Origin: Spirosoma pollinicola
GTDB lineage: Bacteria; Bacteroidota; Bacteroidia; Cytophagales; Spirosomataceae
Assembly: GCF_002831565.1 (NCBI RefSeq)
Contig: NZ_CP025096.1
Location: 372,001 to 436,000, forward strand
Reading direction: 5' to 3'
DNA length: 64,000 nucleotides
Positions 32,837 to 40,026 of this stretch are shown here, piece after piece. Position numbers and translations under genes: made by a program. Positions within the stretch are counted from its first letter, which is position 1. Each line of letters opens with the position of its first letter. The notes beneath the pieces were generated by a model, which did no database searches, had not been told where the DNA came from, and saw only the letters and a list, made by a program, of their open reading frames with translations.

Positions 32837-34093
32837 ATGAAAATCAGCTCATTCATAATTATCCCCCTGACCCTAGGTCTATCGTGTGCCATTAATCCGG
32901 CAGTTCGCTCCACCCAGCCATCCGACTTCGACACGCCTGCTACCGTAGTCACGCAGGCCAGGAAAGTGACCACCGGTGCTGACCAGATCTCGGCTTACCT
33001 ACCGTATCTTAAAGGCAAACGCATTGGCATGGTCGTTAACCAGACGTCGATCATTGGCAGCAAACCCAGCGTAGACAGTCTGGTAAGCCTGGGCGTGAAC
33101 ATCGTCTCGATCTTCGGACCTGAGCACGGATTTCGGGGTAATGCCAGCAACGGAGCTAAAGTAGATGATGCGGTTGATGCCAAAACCGGCATTCCGGTTG
33201 TTTCGCTATACGGCAAAAACAAGAAGCCGTCTAAAGAGCAGTTAGTGAACATCGACCTGATGATTTTCGACATTCAGGACGTGGGTTGCCGGTTTTACAC
33301 CTACATTAATACGCTCAACCATGTAATGGAGGCCTGTGCCGAGAACAACAAAGAGCTGATGATTCTGGACCGGCCCAACCCGAACGGCTTTATCGTCGAT
33401 GGCCCTATTCTGGAACCTCATCTGTATTCAGGGATTGGGATGCACCCAATTCCTATTACGCATGGCTGCACCATCGCCGAGTTTGCCCAGATGATTAATG
33501 GCGAAGGCTGGGGAGGAGTCGCCAAAACAAAACCGTGCAAGCTACATATTGTTAAGGTAGCCAATTACAATCACGACATTCCTTATACGTTACCCGTTTT
33601 GCCCTCGCCCAATCTAAACACGCAACAGTCAATTTTACTGTACCCCAGCCTTTGCTGGTTCGAAGGAACGATCATCAGCCAGGGACGGGGCACCTACATG
33701 CCTTTTACCGTTTTGGGGGCACCCGCCCTGAAGGGTCTGTATTCGTTTTCCTTTAAACCAGTAAGTCTTAAAGGTATGAGCGAAACACCCTTACATCAGG
33801 ATGAGGATTGCTACGGTCTTGATCTACGAAAATATGATACCAACCTACTACGCAAAACCAAACAACTCAATCTGCAATGGCTGATGGAATTATACAAAGC
33901 GTATCCCGACAAAGCCCGCTTTTTCGATACGAGTTACAGTAAGCAAATCGGGAATTTCAACTACCGAAGCGGTAACGAAGCTTTAAGAAAACAGATCATT
34001 GCAGGCGTTTCCGAAAAGGAAATCCGACAAAGCTGGGAACCGGGTTTGTCTGCTTATAAGCAGATGCGGAAGAAGTATTTGATTTACCCGTAG
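32837..34093 (+). CDS. DUF1343/NamZ-type exo-beta-N-acetylmuramidase, lipoprotein
   Basis: Protein of 418 aa. A short signal ends at the lipobox LGLSC (Cys17). The DUF1343 family includes NamZ, which removes N-acetylmuramic acid from the non-reducing ends of peptidoglycan fragments. Seen motifs: KRIGMVVNQTS near 62-72, SIFGPEHGFRG near 93-103, DIQDVGCRFYTYI near 144-156 and DRPNPNG near 174-180, all family hallmarks. The C-terminal third carries PSPNLNT and RGTYMPF. It faces the PadR module 5 promoter across a 315-nt gap and is divergent from it. Probably works in the periplasm in cell-wall recycling; substrate inferred from family. Confidence 0.92.
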   Translation: MKISSFIIIPLTLGLSCAINPAVRSTQPSDFDTPATVVTQARKVTTGADQISAYLPYLKGKRIGMVVNQTSIIGSKPSVDSLVSLGVNIVSIFGPEHGFRGNASNGAKVDDAVDAKTGIPVVSLYGKNKKPSKEQLVNIDLMIFDIQDVGCRFYTYINTLNHVMEACAENNKELMILDRPNPNGFIVDGPILEPHLYSGIGMHPIPITHGCTIAEFAQMINGEGWGGVAKTKPCKLHIVKVANYNHDIPYTLPVLPSPNLNTQQSILLYPSLCWFEGTIISQGRGTYMPFTVLGAPALKGLYSFSFKPVSLKGMSETPLHQDEDCYGLDLRKYDTNLLRKTKQLNLQWLMELYKAYPDKARFFDTSYSKQIGNFNYRSGNEALRKQIIAGVSEKEIRQSWEPGLSAYKQMRKKYLIYP

Positions 34094-34272
34094 TCAATCC
34101 ACTGATGGCGAAATCAAATAAGTAACCCAAATAAATATATAATACTAGTTGTTCTCATTTTCACCTTGTAAATCTGCCCCCGCGTTAGATTAACAAGGAT
34201 GGGATAGAAATTCTTTACCCTCTAAAGCCAATTCATCCCTTCCGAAACTAAGACCCCTCTCATTTGCGTTCG

Positions 34273-34280
34273 TATCTTTG
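34273..34280 (+). promoter_or_regulatory. Bacteroidota -7 box for mnmA
   Basis: TATCTTTG at 34273-34280 matches the Bacteroidota -7 consensus TANNTTTG and lies 71 nt before the chosen mnmA ATG, which argues against the earlier in-frame start at 34264. Confidence 0.55.
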
Positions 34281-34350
34281 TGTGTCGTTTCCAACGGAGA
34301 TCGGCATAGGCAAAAACACTAAAATCGCGGGGCTTTGGACCCCGGCAGAT

Positions 34351-35541
34351 ATGAGCAAACACGGACGAATTCTAGTCGCCATGAGTGGCGGTATTGACTC
34401 TTCGCTGGCAGCGGTCATGCTTCACGAAGAGGGTTACGAGGTCATCGGAATGACCATGAAAACCTGGGACTATGCGTCCTCAGGCGGTACTAAAAAAGAA
34501 ACGGGCTGTTGCAGTTTGGACAGTATCAACGACGCCCGCAACATTGCCGTTAGCCTCGGCTTTCCCCATTACATTCTGGACATTCGGGAGGAATTCGGTG
34601 ACGCCGTCATCGACCATTTCACGGGCGAATACCTCGAAGGTCGGACACCTAATCCCTGCGTGATGTGTAACACCCACATCAAATGGGATGCCCTCCTGCG
34701 CCGGGCCGACCGGCTAGATTGTGAGTCCATTGCCACCGGGCACTATGCACATATTCGCGAAGAGGGTGCCGGTACGGCTTCCCGGCGATTTGTTCTTTCC
34801 AAAGGCGTTGATTCCCTAAAAGACCAGTCCTACGTATTGTGGGGCGTATCGCAGGAGAGTTTGAGTCGTACTAAGTTGCCGCTGGGTCATTTGCGCAAAT
34901 CCGAAATTCGCGAAATGGCCAAAGAGCGCGGCTTTATGGAACTGGTTACCAAATCGGAATCCTACGAAATCTGTTTCGTGCCTGACAATGATTACCGGGG
35001 CTTTTTGAAACGGCGTATGCCGGGTCTGGAAGCCGAGGTAGCCGGAGGTAACTTCGTGATGGAAGGCACCGGAAAAGTGATGGGCAAACACCAGGGCTAT
35101 CCGTTCTACACCATCGGCCAACGCAAAGGGCTGGGCATGGCGTTTGGGCAACCGATGTTTGTAACAGAGATCAGGAAAGACACAAATGAAGTAGTATTGG
35201 GCGTCGATAAAGATTTGTTCCGCGATGGCATGATTGTGAGCAAGTTGAATCTGCAAAAATACCCTGCCATTAATGCACCAATGGAAACGGTCACGAAAGT
35301 GCGGTACAAAGACCCCGGCACAGCAGCTACCATTTCGCAGTCGGGCGACAAAATCGAAGTACTCTTCAACGAAGGTGTTTCAGCAATTGCACCCGGTCAG
35401 GCGGCTGTTTTCTATGAAGGCGACGATGTGATTGGGGGCGGATGGATTATGAAAAGCTTTCGTCAGGGCGACGAGTTCACCCGTACGGATAGTAACAAAG
35501 ATACGGCAGTTCACCCGCAACTTGCGGTGAGCAGCTTATAA
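34351..35541 (+). CDS. mnmA: tRNA-specific 2-thiouridylase MnmA
   Basis: Enzyme of 396 aa that thiolates U34 in the wobble position of tRNA-Lys, -Glu and -Gln, using ATP and sulfur passed from a persulfide. The start at 34351 (MSKHGRILVAMSGGIDSSLA) puts the PP-loop SGGIDSS at residues 12-18. The two catalytic cysteines are visible: Cys103 in NPCVMCNTHIKW and Cys208 in SYEICFVPDNDYRGF. HYPFYTIGQRKGLG-like residues (YPFYTIGQRKGLG) precede the central beta domain. The length fits the family. It is a single gene flanked by its own -7 box upstream and a hairpin downstream. Cytoplasmic. Confidence 0.97.
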   Translation: MSKHGRILVAMSGGIDSSLAAVMLHEEGYEVIGMTMKTWDYASSGGTKKETGCCSLDSINDARNIAVSLGFPHYILDIREEFGDAVIDHFTGEYLEGRTPNPCVMCNTHIKWDALLRRADRLDCESIATGHYAHIREEGAGTASRRFVLSKGVDSLKDQSYVLWGVSQESLSRTKLPLGHLRKSEIREMAKERGFMELVTKSESYEICFVPDNDYRGFLKRRMPGLEAEVAGGNFVMEGTGKVMGKHQGYPFYTIGQRKGLGMAFGQPMFVTEIRKDTNEVVLGVDKDLFRDGMIVSKLNLQKYPAINAPMETVTKVRYKDPGTAATISQSGDKIEVLFNEGVSAIAPGQAAVFYEGDDVIGGGWIMKSFRQGDEFTRTDSNKDTAVHPQLAVSSL

Positions 35542-35566
35542 TACCATTAGATTGAGCTCGTTACTA

Positions 35567-35607
35567 CAGCGTGTGCAGAATAACTTTGCGAAGTTCTGTA
35601 CACGCTG
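35567..35607 (+). terminator. Hairpin terminator after mnmA
   Basis: CAGCGTGTGCAGAA pairs with TTCTGTACACGCTG (one G-T) around a 13-nt loop, 26 nt after the stop. A second small hairpin (CTGCTCT/AGAGCAG) follows and ends in TCTTTCT. Confidence 0.6.
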
Positions 35608-35752
35608 CTCTGGTTCAGAGCAGTCTTTCTATAAAAAAATAATAGTGTTTCTTTGTGGCTATAAATTAAGTGATTGGCGGCCCCGTCCGTTGTACAGACC
35701 CGATAATCACTTGAGATTAACTATTTAGTGCAACCTGATTAGGCCCCTTTAC

Positions 35753-36490
35753 ATGAAAAAACTTGTTTTACTTGCGGGATTTGTACTAGCCTGTACCGTC
35801 CAATTAGTTGCCCAAACATCAGTATCCACCGGGGCAGCATCCACGGCAACCGCCCCTATTACACCGCCTAAAGGACACCCTAACTCAAGCGGTGCAGGCT
35901 GGAAGCCACTATTTGCCAGTGACTTGTCTGACGCTGGCTTCCCAAAGGGCATCTGGACGTTCGATGACGGCGGGGTGTTGACGGCTTCAGCCGATGTAGC
36001 CATATGGTCAGCCATACCTTACGACGATTTTGTACTGGATCTGCTCTTCAAGACCGCCGATGGCACGAACAGTGGCGTAGTGGTTCATGCCAGTGACACC
36101 ACTAACTGGATTCCGAACTCGGTGGAGATTCAAATTGCTGACGATTACGCAAAAAAATGGGCCGATTCGCCTGCTAACTGGCAATGTGGCGCATTTTTCG
36201 GTCATCAGGCGGCCATCAAACAACAGGTCGTTAAAAAGCCTGACGAGTGGAATCGCTATACGATTACCTGCCAGGGAAAGCTAATTTATGTCGTGCTGAA
36301 CAATCAATTAGTCAACACCATCGACCTGTCGAAGTTTACCTCAGCCAAAGCCAATCCCGATGGTTCAGAGGTTCCTTCCTGGCTCAACAAAGCACCCGCC
36401 GACTTACCCCTTCGTGGCTATATTGGTTTGCAGGGCAAACACGCAGGAGCCCCGATTTACTTTAGAAATATCAAGATAAAGGCGTTGTAA
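35753..36490 (+). CDS. DUF1080 (3-keto-disaccharide hydrolase-like) exported protein
   Basis: Protein of 245 aa with a signal peptide (KKLVLLAGFVLACTVQLVAQ, residues 2-21) and a Thr/Ala-rich stretch to about residue 40. The DUF1080 beta-jelly-roll follows: GWKPLFASDLSDAGF near 47-61, TNSGVVVHASDTTNWIPNSVEIQIADD, and a closing strand GYIGLQGKHAGAPIYFRNIKIK. The family is a LamG-like fold found in 3-keto-glycoside hydrolases and many sugar-handling proteins of Bacteroidota. It is probably periplasmic. No sugar-utilisation locus surrounds it, so the substrate cannot be guessed. Confidence 0.88.
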   Translation: MKKLVLLAGFVLACTVQLVAQTSVSTGAASTATAPITPPKGHPNSSGAGWKPLFASDLSDAGFPKGIWTFDDGGVLTASADVAIWSAIPYDDFVLDLLFKTADGTNSGVVVHASDTTNWIPNSVEIQIADDYAKKWADSPANWQCGAFFGHQAAIKQQVVKKPDEWNRYTITCQGKLIYVVLNNQLVNTIDLSKFTSAKANPDGSEVPSWLNKAPADLPLRGYIGLQGKHAGAPIYFRNIKIKAL

Positions 36491-36564
36491 GTAGCGCGGA
36501 CATCCTGTCCGCATGGCTGAAACTACGTTAGCTTTCTGCCATGCGGACAGGATGTCCGCGCTAC
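36491..36564. repeat. Palindromic repeat (variant REP) filling a stop-to-start gap
   Basis: Perfect 26-bp arms at 36491-36516 and 36539-36564, starting on the base after the DUF1080 stop codon and ending 8 nt before the next ATG. Each arm contains its own dyad GCGGACATCCTGTCCGC. Related in layout (GTAG...CTAC ends, nested dyads) to the family at 46294 but different in core sequence. Confidence 0.85.
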
Positions 36565-36572
36565 AAAAAAAT

Positions 36573-36800
36573 ATGCAAACCGACCCCCAAACCCGTCATA
36601 GTCGCGCACTACCCGAATTGCGTTTCTCGCTCAATCTGCTCTATATGGGTCGCTTGTTGCTGGGTATGAAATCGACCTCGCTTGCGAATGACGACGGTAT
36701 CGACGCATTCGATGAACGCATTGAAGACGTAACAGACGAGCTGGTCTCTACGGAACTGCTCCACGAAGCGGCCATTTTAGCCGGAGACATTTTATCATAA
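36573..36800 (+). CDS. Small protein of unknown function
   Basis: Protein of 75 aa (start MQTDPQTRHSRALPEL, placed after the palindrome). It is mainly helical: RFSLNLLYMGRLLLGMK is amphipathic or hydrophobic near residues 17-33, followed by an acidic helix DDGIDAFDERIEDVTDELV. No family is recognised. It lies 8 nt after a palindrome and 11 nt before the HAD gene, so it is likely co-transcribed with that gene. Probably a real gene because its codon use resembles the neighbours and the frame fits the gap, but unproven. Confidence 0.55.
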   Translation: MQTDPQTRHSRALPELRFSLNLLYMGRLLLGMKSTSLANDDGIDAFDERIEDVTDELVSTELLHEAAILAGDILS

Positions 36801-36811
36801 ATTCAATTTTC

Positions 36812-37498
36812 ATGCCCACTACATCTACGGCCCAAAACTGGGCCGCTCTGTTCGACATGGACGGTGTCCTGGTCGACAATACCGACTTCCATGTCAATGC
36901 CTGGCTGCAATTTGCCCAACAGCATGATCGCCCGTTGACAAAAGATCAGTACGTTGAAAACATCAACGGACGCGTTTCGGCTGATGCGATGGGATATCTG
37001 TTTCAGCGGCCCATTACCCCCGGTGAATTGATTGTACTGACTGAAGAGAAAGAAGCGATTTACCGCGAATTATATCGGCCGCATCTGCAGCCCGCACCGG
37101 GTCTACTGGATTTCCTGAACGCCTTAAAAGCTCAGTCGGTTAAGTTGGCGGTAGGCACATCGGCCCCGGAAAGTAATGTTCTCTTTACGCTGGATGGACT
37201 TCCCCTTCGCCCCTATTTCGATGCTGTTGTGGATGCCAGCATGATCCATCGCGGCAAACCCGACCCCGAAATTTACCTCACAGCCGCTGAACGCGTTGGG
37301 ATTGAACCAGCCCGGTGTGTGGTGTTCGAAGATGCCTTTGCCGGTATCGAAGCCGGACTTCGGGCAGGCATGAAGGTGGTGGCGCTCGCAACGACCCATA
37401 CACCCGATGAACTGGCAGAGACCGGCGCATCCTTGATTGTCGCTGATTTCACAAAACTGACTCCAGAGGCAGTGCGCGCATTGATTCAACCGGCATAA
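36812..37498 (+). CDS. HAD-superfamily phosphatase, beta-phosphoglucomutase-like
   Basis: Protein of 228 aa with the HAD catalytic layout: LFDMDGVLVD (nucleophile Asp15, acid/base Asp17), motif II GTSAP near 110-114, a Lys in the loop GKPDPEIY near 149-156, and motif IV VVFEDAFAGIEAG near 170-182. The helical cap between about 22 and 90 marks it as HAD subfamily IA, and the sequence fits the beta-phosphoglucomutase/sugar-phosphatase branch. It follows the small unknown gene by 11 nt. Substrate unknown; a hexose-phosphate is the usual guess. Cytoplasmic. Confidence 0.92.
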   Translation: MPTTSTAQNWAALFDMDGVLVDNTDFHVNAWLQFAQQHDRPLTKDQYVENINGRVSADAMGYLFQRPITPGELIVLTEEKEAIYRELYRPHLQPAPGLLDFLNALKAQSVKLAVGTSAPESNVLFTLDGLPLRPYFDAVVDASMIHRGKPDPEIYLTAAERVGIEPARCVVFEDAFAGIEAGLRAGMKVVALATTHTPDELAETGASLIVADFTKLTPEAVRALIQPA

Positions 37499-37523
37499 AG
37501 ACAAAATCTTTATCGTCTCGCCG

Positions 37524-37531
37524 TACCTTTG
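37524..37531 (+). promoter_or_regulatory. Bacteroidota -7 box for agmatine deiminase gene
   Basis: TACCTTTG at 37524-37531 matches TANNTTTG and lies 74 nt before the ATG at 37605. Two copies of TCGTAATTCGTAC sit in the leader. Confidence 0.5.
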
Positions 37532-37604
37532 CGGTAGTAAATCGTAATTCGTACCGCAAAGCCGGACCGTCTATAGATCGTATATCGTAATTCGTACATC
37601 GTTC

Positions 37605-38648
37605 ATGGCATTAATTCCCGCCCGTGAGGGCTTTTTCTTTCCTGCCGAGTGGCATCCGCATGTGGCCACCTGGCTCAGCTGGCCACATACCGAAGCTTCC
37701 TGGACGCGCGAACGGCAGGAGTTGATGTTTCCGGCCTACATTGAGTTTATCAAAGCCATCGCCGAAAGTGAACAGGTGTGCATCAACGCACATAACGACA
37801 TTGTGATGCAGTCGGCTAAGATGCGCCTGTTAGCGGCTGGAGCCGACATGAGCCGCATTACGCTCCTGCCACACCCCACCAATGACTCCTGGTGCCGCGA
37901 CCACGGCCCGGCTTTTCTGATCAATCCGGACAAAAAAGAGCGGATGATCGTAAACTGGGGCTACAACGCATGGGGTGGCAAGTACCCGCCCTACGATCGC
38001 GACGACCTGATTCCGGTAGAAATTGCCCACTACCGTAACCTGAATTACGTAACACCGGGCATCATTATGGAAGGCGGTTCGGTAGAGTTCAATGGCGCCG
38101 GAACCGTGCTGACCAGCCGTGCTTGTTTGCTCAATCAGAACCGAAATTCGCACCTGACACAAGCCAATATCGAACAATACCTGTGCGACTATTACGGCGT
38201 TAAACAGGTGCTGTGGGTTGAAGAAGGGATTGTGGGCGATGATACCGATGGGCATATTGACGATACCGTTCGGTTTGTGAATGAAGATACCGTCATTGCT
38301 GCGTATGAATCAAACAAAAACGACGCGAACTACCCATTCCTACAGGAAATTCATCATGAATTGAAACAAATGCGCTTGCTGAACGGGAAGCAATTGAACA
38401 TCGTCGAGTTACCCATGCCCGACCCGGTCGAAAGTGATGGACTGCGGCTTCCAGCTTCCTATGCCAATTTCCTGATCACTAACGGTGCCGTTATCGTCCC
38501 AACCTTCCGATGCGACAAAGATCAACAGGCGTTGGATATTATCGGCTCGTGCTTTCCAGACCGCAAGATCATCGGCATCGACTCCACCGATATCGTTTGG
38601 GGCCTCGGTAGTTTTCACTGCCTGAGCCAGCAGGAACCAAGTATCTGA
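37605..38648 (+). CDS. Agmatine deiminase family protein
   Basis: Protein of 347 aa of the peptidylarginine/agmatine deiminase fold. It likely converts agmatine to N-carbamoylputrescine and ammonia, a step from arginine to polyamines. Seen: FPAEWHPHVATWLSWPH near the start, NDSWCRDHGPAF with the catalytic Asp99, the His-Asp pair DGHIDD with His217, and the nucleophilic Cys339 in GSFHCLSQQ at the C-terminus. The length matches the family. No carbamoylputrescine amidase gene is next to it, although these are often paired. Cytoplasmic. The alternative is a bacterial PPAD-like protein deiminase, less likely because there is no signal peptide. Confidence 0.92.
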   Translation: MALIPAREGFFFPAEWHPHVATWLSWPHTEASWTRERQELMFPAYIEFIKAIAESEQVCINAHNDIVMQSAKMRLLAAGADMSRITLLPHPTNDSWCRDHGPAFLINPDKKERMIVNWGYNAWGGKYPPYDRDDLIPVEIAHYRNLNYVTPGIIMEGGSVEFNGAGTVLTSRACLLNQNRNSHLTQANIEQYLCDYYGVKQVLWVEEGIVGDDTDGHIDDTVRFVNEDTVIAAYESNKNDANYPFLQEIHHELKQMRLLNGKQLNIVELPMPDPVESDGLRLPASYANFLITNGAVIVPTFRCDKDQQALDIIGSCFPDRKIIGIDSTDIVWGLGSFHCLSQQEPSI

Positions 38649-38650
38649 CC

Positions 38651-38804
38651 GGGATTTTAAGAAGATTAAAAGGATTTTCATGATTACTGCAAAAAAGGCA
38701 GCTCGATTGTTCAACCTACAGCTTCAGTACCAATAGACTTTTCGGGTTTATTCAGATTTTTCTGCAGTAATCAGGAAAATCTGATTAAATCTTCTTAAAA
38801 TCCC
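38651..38804. repeat. Foldback element of 154 bp between two genes
   Basis: Arms of about 45 nt (38651-38695 and about 38757-38804) pair with few mismatches: GGGATTTTAAGAAGATT at one end and its complement at the other. It starts 3 nt after the agmatine deiminase stop and ends 7 nt before the next ATG. The interior is AT-rich and non-coding. Resembles a MITE-like element. Confidence 0.8.
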
Positions 38805-38811
38805 GTTCCAG

Positions 38812-39150
38812 ATGTATAACAATAAAACTTTTCGCTCCGTCACGAACACCACCAATGGCGAGGTGAGCTCTGAAACGATCTTTCATTATCACCAGCAGAA
38901 TAAACTGGTGTGGGCCGAGTATGCAGGCGGAAGCATCGTAAAAGGGTTTCTGATTGCGACTGTACAGGCCGACGATAGCCTGGATATGCGCTACGAACAC
39001 GTCAACACACAGGGCGAGTTGATGACCGGCAGGTGCCTGTCAACACCTGAACTCCTGCCCGATGGACGCCTGCGACTGCACGAAAAATGGCAGTGGACCT
39101 GTGGGGATCAATCTTCAGGCGAGTCTGTCGTTGAGGAGATTTTAATTTGA
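38812..39150 (+). CDS. Small conserved protein, often misnamed 'n-acetylglutamate synthase'
   Basis: Protein of 112 aa (MYNNKTFRSVTNTTNGEVSS). It is a beta-rich, lipocalin-like sheet pattern with repeated short strands (ETIFHYHQQNKLVWAEYAGG, GFLIATVQADDSLDMRYEH, RLRLHEKWQWTCGD). I recognise the family from Bacteroidota and Firmicutes, where it is commonly labelled n-acetylglutamate synthase, but it has no acetyltransferase motif, so that name should not be trusted. Its ATG follows a foldback element by 7 nt. Function unknown. Confidence 0.75.
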   Translation: MYNNKTFRSVTNTTNGEVSSETIFHYHQQNKLVWAEYAGGSIVKGFLIATVQADDSLDMRYEHVNTQGELMTGRCLSTPELLPDGRLRLHEKWQWTCGDQSSGESVVEEILI

Positions 39151-39230
39151 CTTATTACAGCATAACAGGCGTGTTCAGTCAAAAAATCGCTCATCATAGA
39201 GATCATAAAAATCGGCGTTCTATTTACATT

Positions 39231-39935
39231 ATGAGAATCATATTAATTAGTTCAATCCTGGTTCTGACAACTGGCTGTGCCCGACAACCGGTACTTAGAG
39301 CCGAGTTGACACCCCGCACGCTCAAAGCGGTGAACCTGGAAGAAACCGTAAGTCGGCGGGATGAACTGATGATGGCGTATTCCTTAACCAGCTACGACGC
39401 CAACAACAAAGCCGTAGCTGTTGTGAATGGTGGATGGGGTGTTGAACGTGTACAGAAAGATCAGCAACTCGACCTTCAGGCTACTCCTCAATCGGGCGAA
39501 CCCAGTAAGGCAAAATCAATCAATTTGGAACTACCCCGAAACGGGCGAATTGTTGCCTCGCTGGTCCTTATCGAAGTCGATAATTACGACCAGGCGCGGC
39601 AAACGATGGCAAAAATTCAGAAAATACACAACCTGATCGCCCTTCCGGCAGGGCTGCTCCTCACGGCAACCGAGGTGTTAACACCCTTGAAATACGTCTC
39701 GGCAGGATTGGTAGCGTCGGGGGTTGGATTGCAGTTACTGGATAAACTCGACGACGATGATTTGCTTGGACAAAGCAGTGTAGAACTTCGTGAGGCCGAT
39801 GTACGGAAGAAAAAACAGCGATTCGTTCGTGTACCCGCTACGTTTACCGGGCAAAATCTAAAGGACTCATTTGACTACCGGCTTGAGTACGACATCACCC
39901 TCAAGTCGGTGAAAATCCGGCCAGTGCGCCAATAA
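39231..39935 (+). CDS. Lipoprotein of unknown function
   Basis: Protein of 234 aa starting MRIILISSILVLTTGCARQP, with the lipobox LTTGC and Cys16 as lipid site. An upstream in-frame start at 39147 would overlap the preceding gene and bury the signal, so it was rejected. The mature part is a mix of strands and one hydrophobic segment near 140-165 (LIALPAGLLLTATEV, then VSAGLVASGVGLQLL). No family is recognised. It is followed by a PpiC protein 91 nt downstream and is probably located in the outer membrane or periplasm. Confidence 0.75.
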   Translation: MRIILISSILVLTTGCARQPVLRAELTPRTLKAVNLEETVSRRDELMMAYSLTSYDANNKAVAVVNGGWGVERVQKDQQLDLQATPQSGEPSKAKSINLELPRNGRIVASLVLIEVDNYDQARQTMAKIQKIHNLIALPAGLLLTATEVLTPLKYVSAGLVASGVGLQLLDKLDDDDLLGQSSVELREADVRKKKQRFVRVPATFTGQNLKDSFDYRLEYDITLKSVKIRPVRQ

Positions 39936-40026
39936 GGACGCTTGACTAACGTTGCTTATACATATCGAATGTTTTTCCTGCCGTATCTGTTTTACTCCTA
40001 TAATCAATATCACCTTTTCAGACGCT

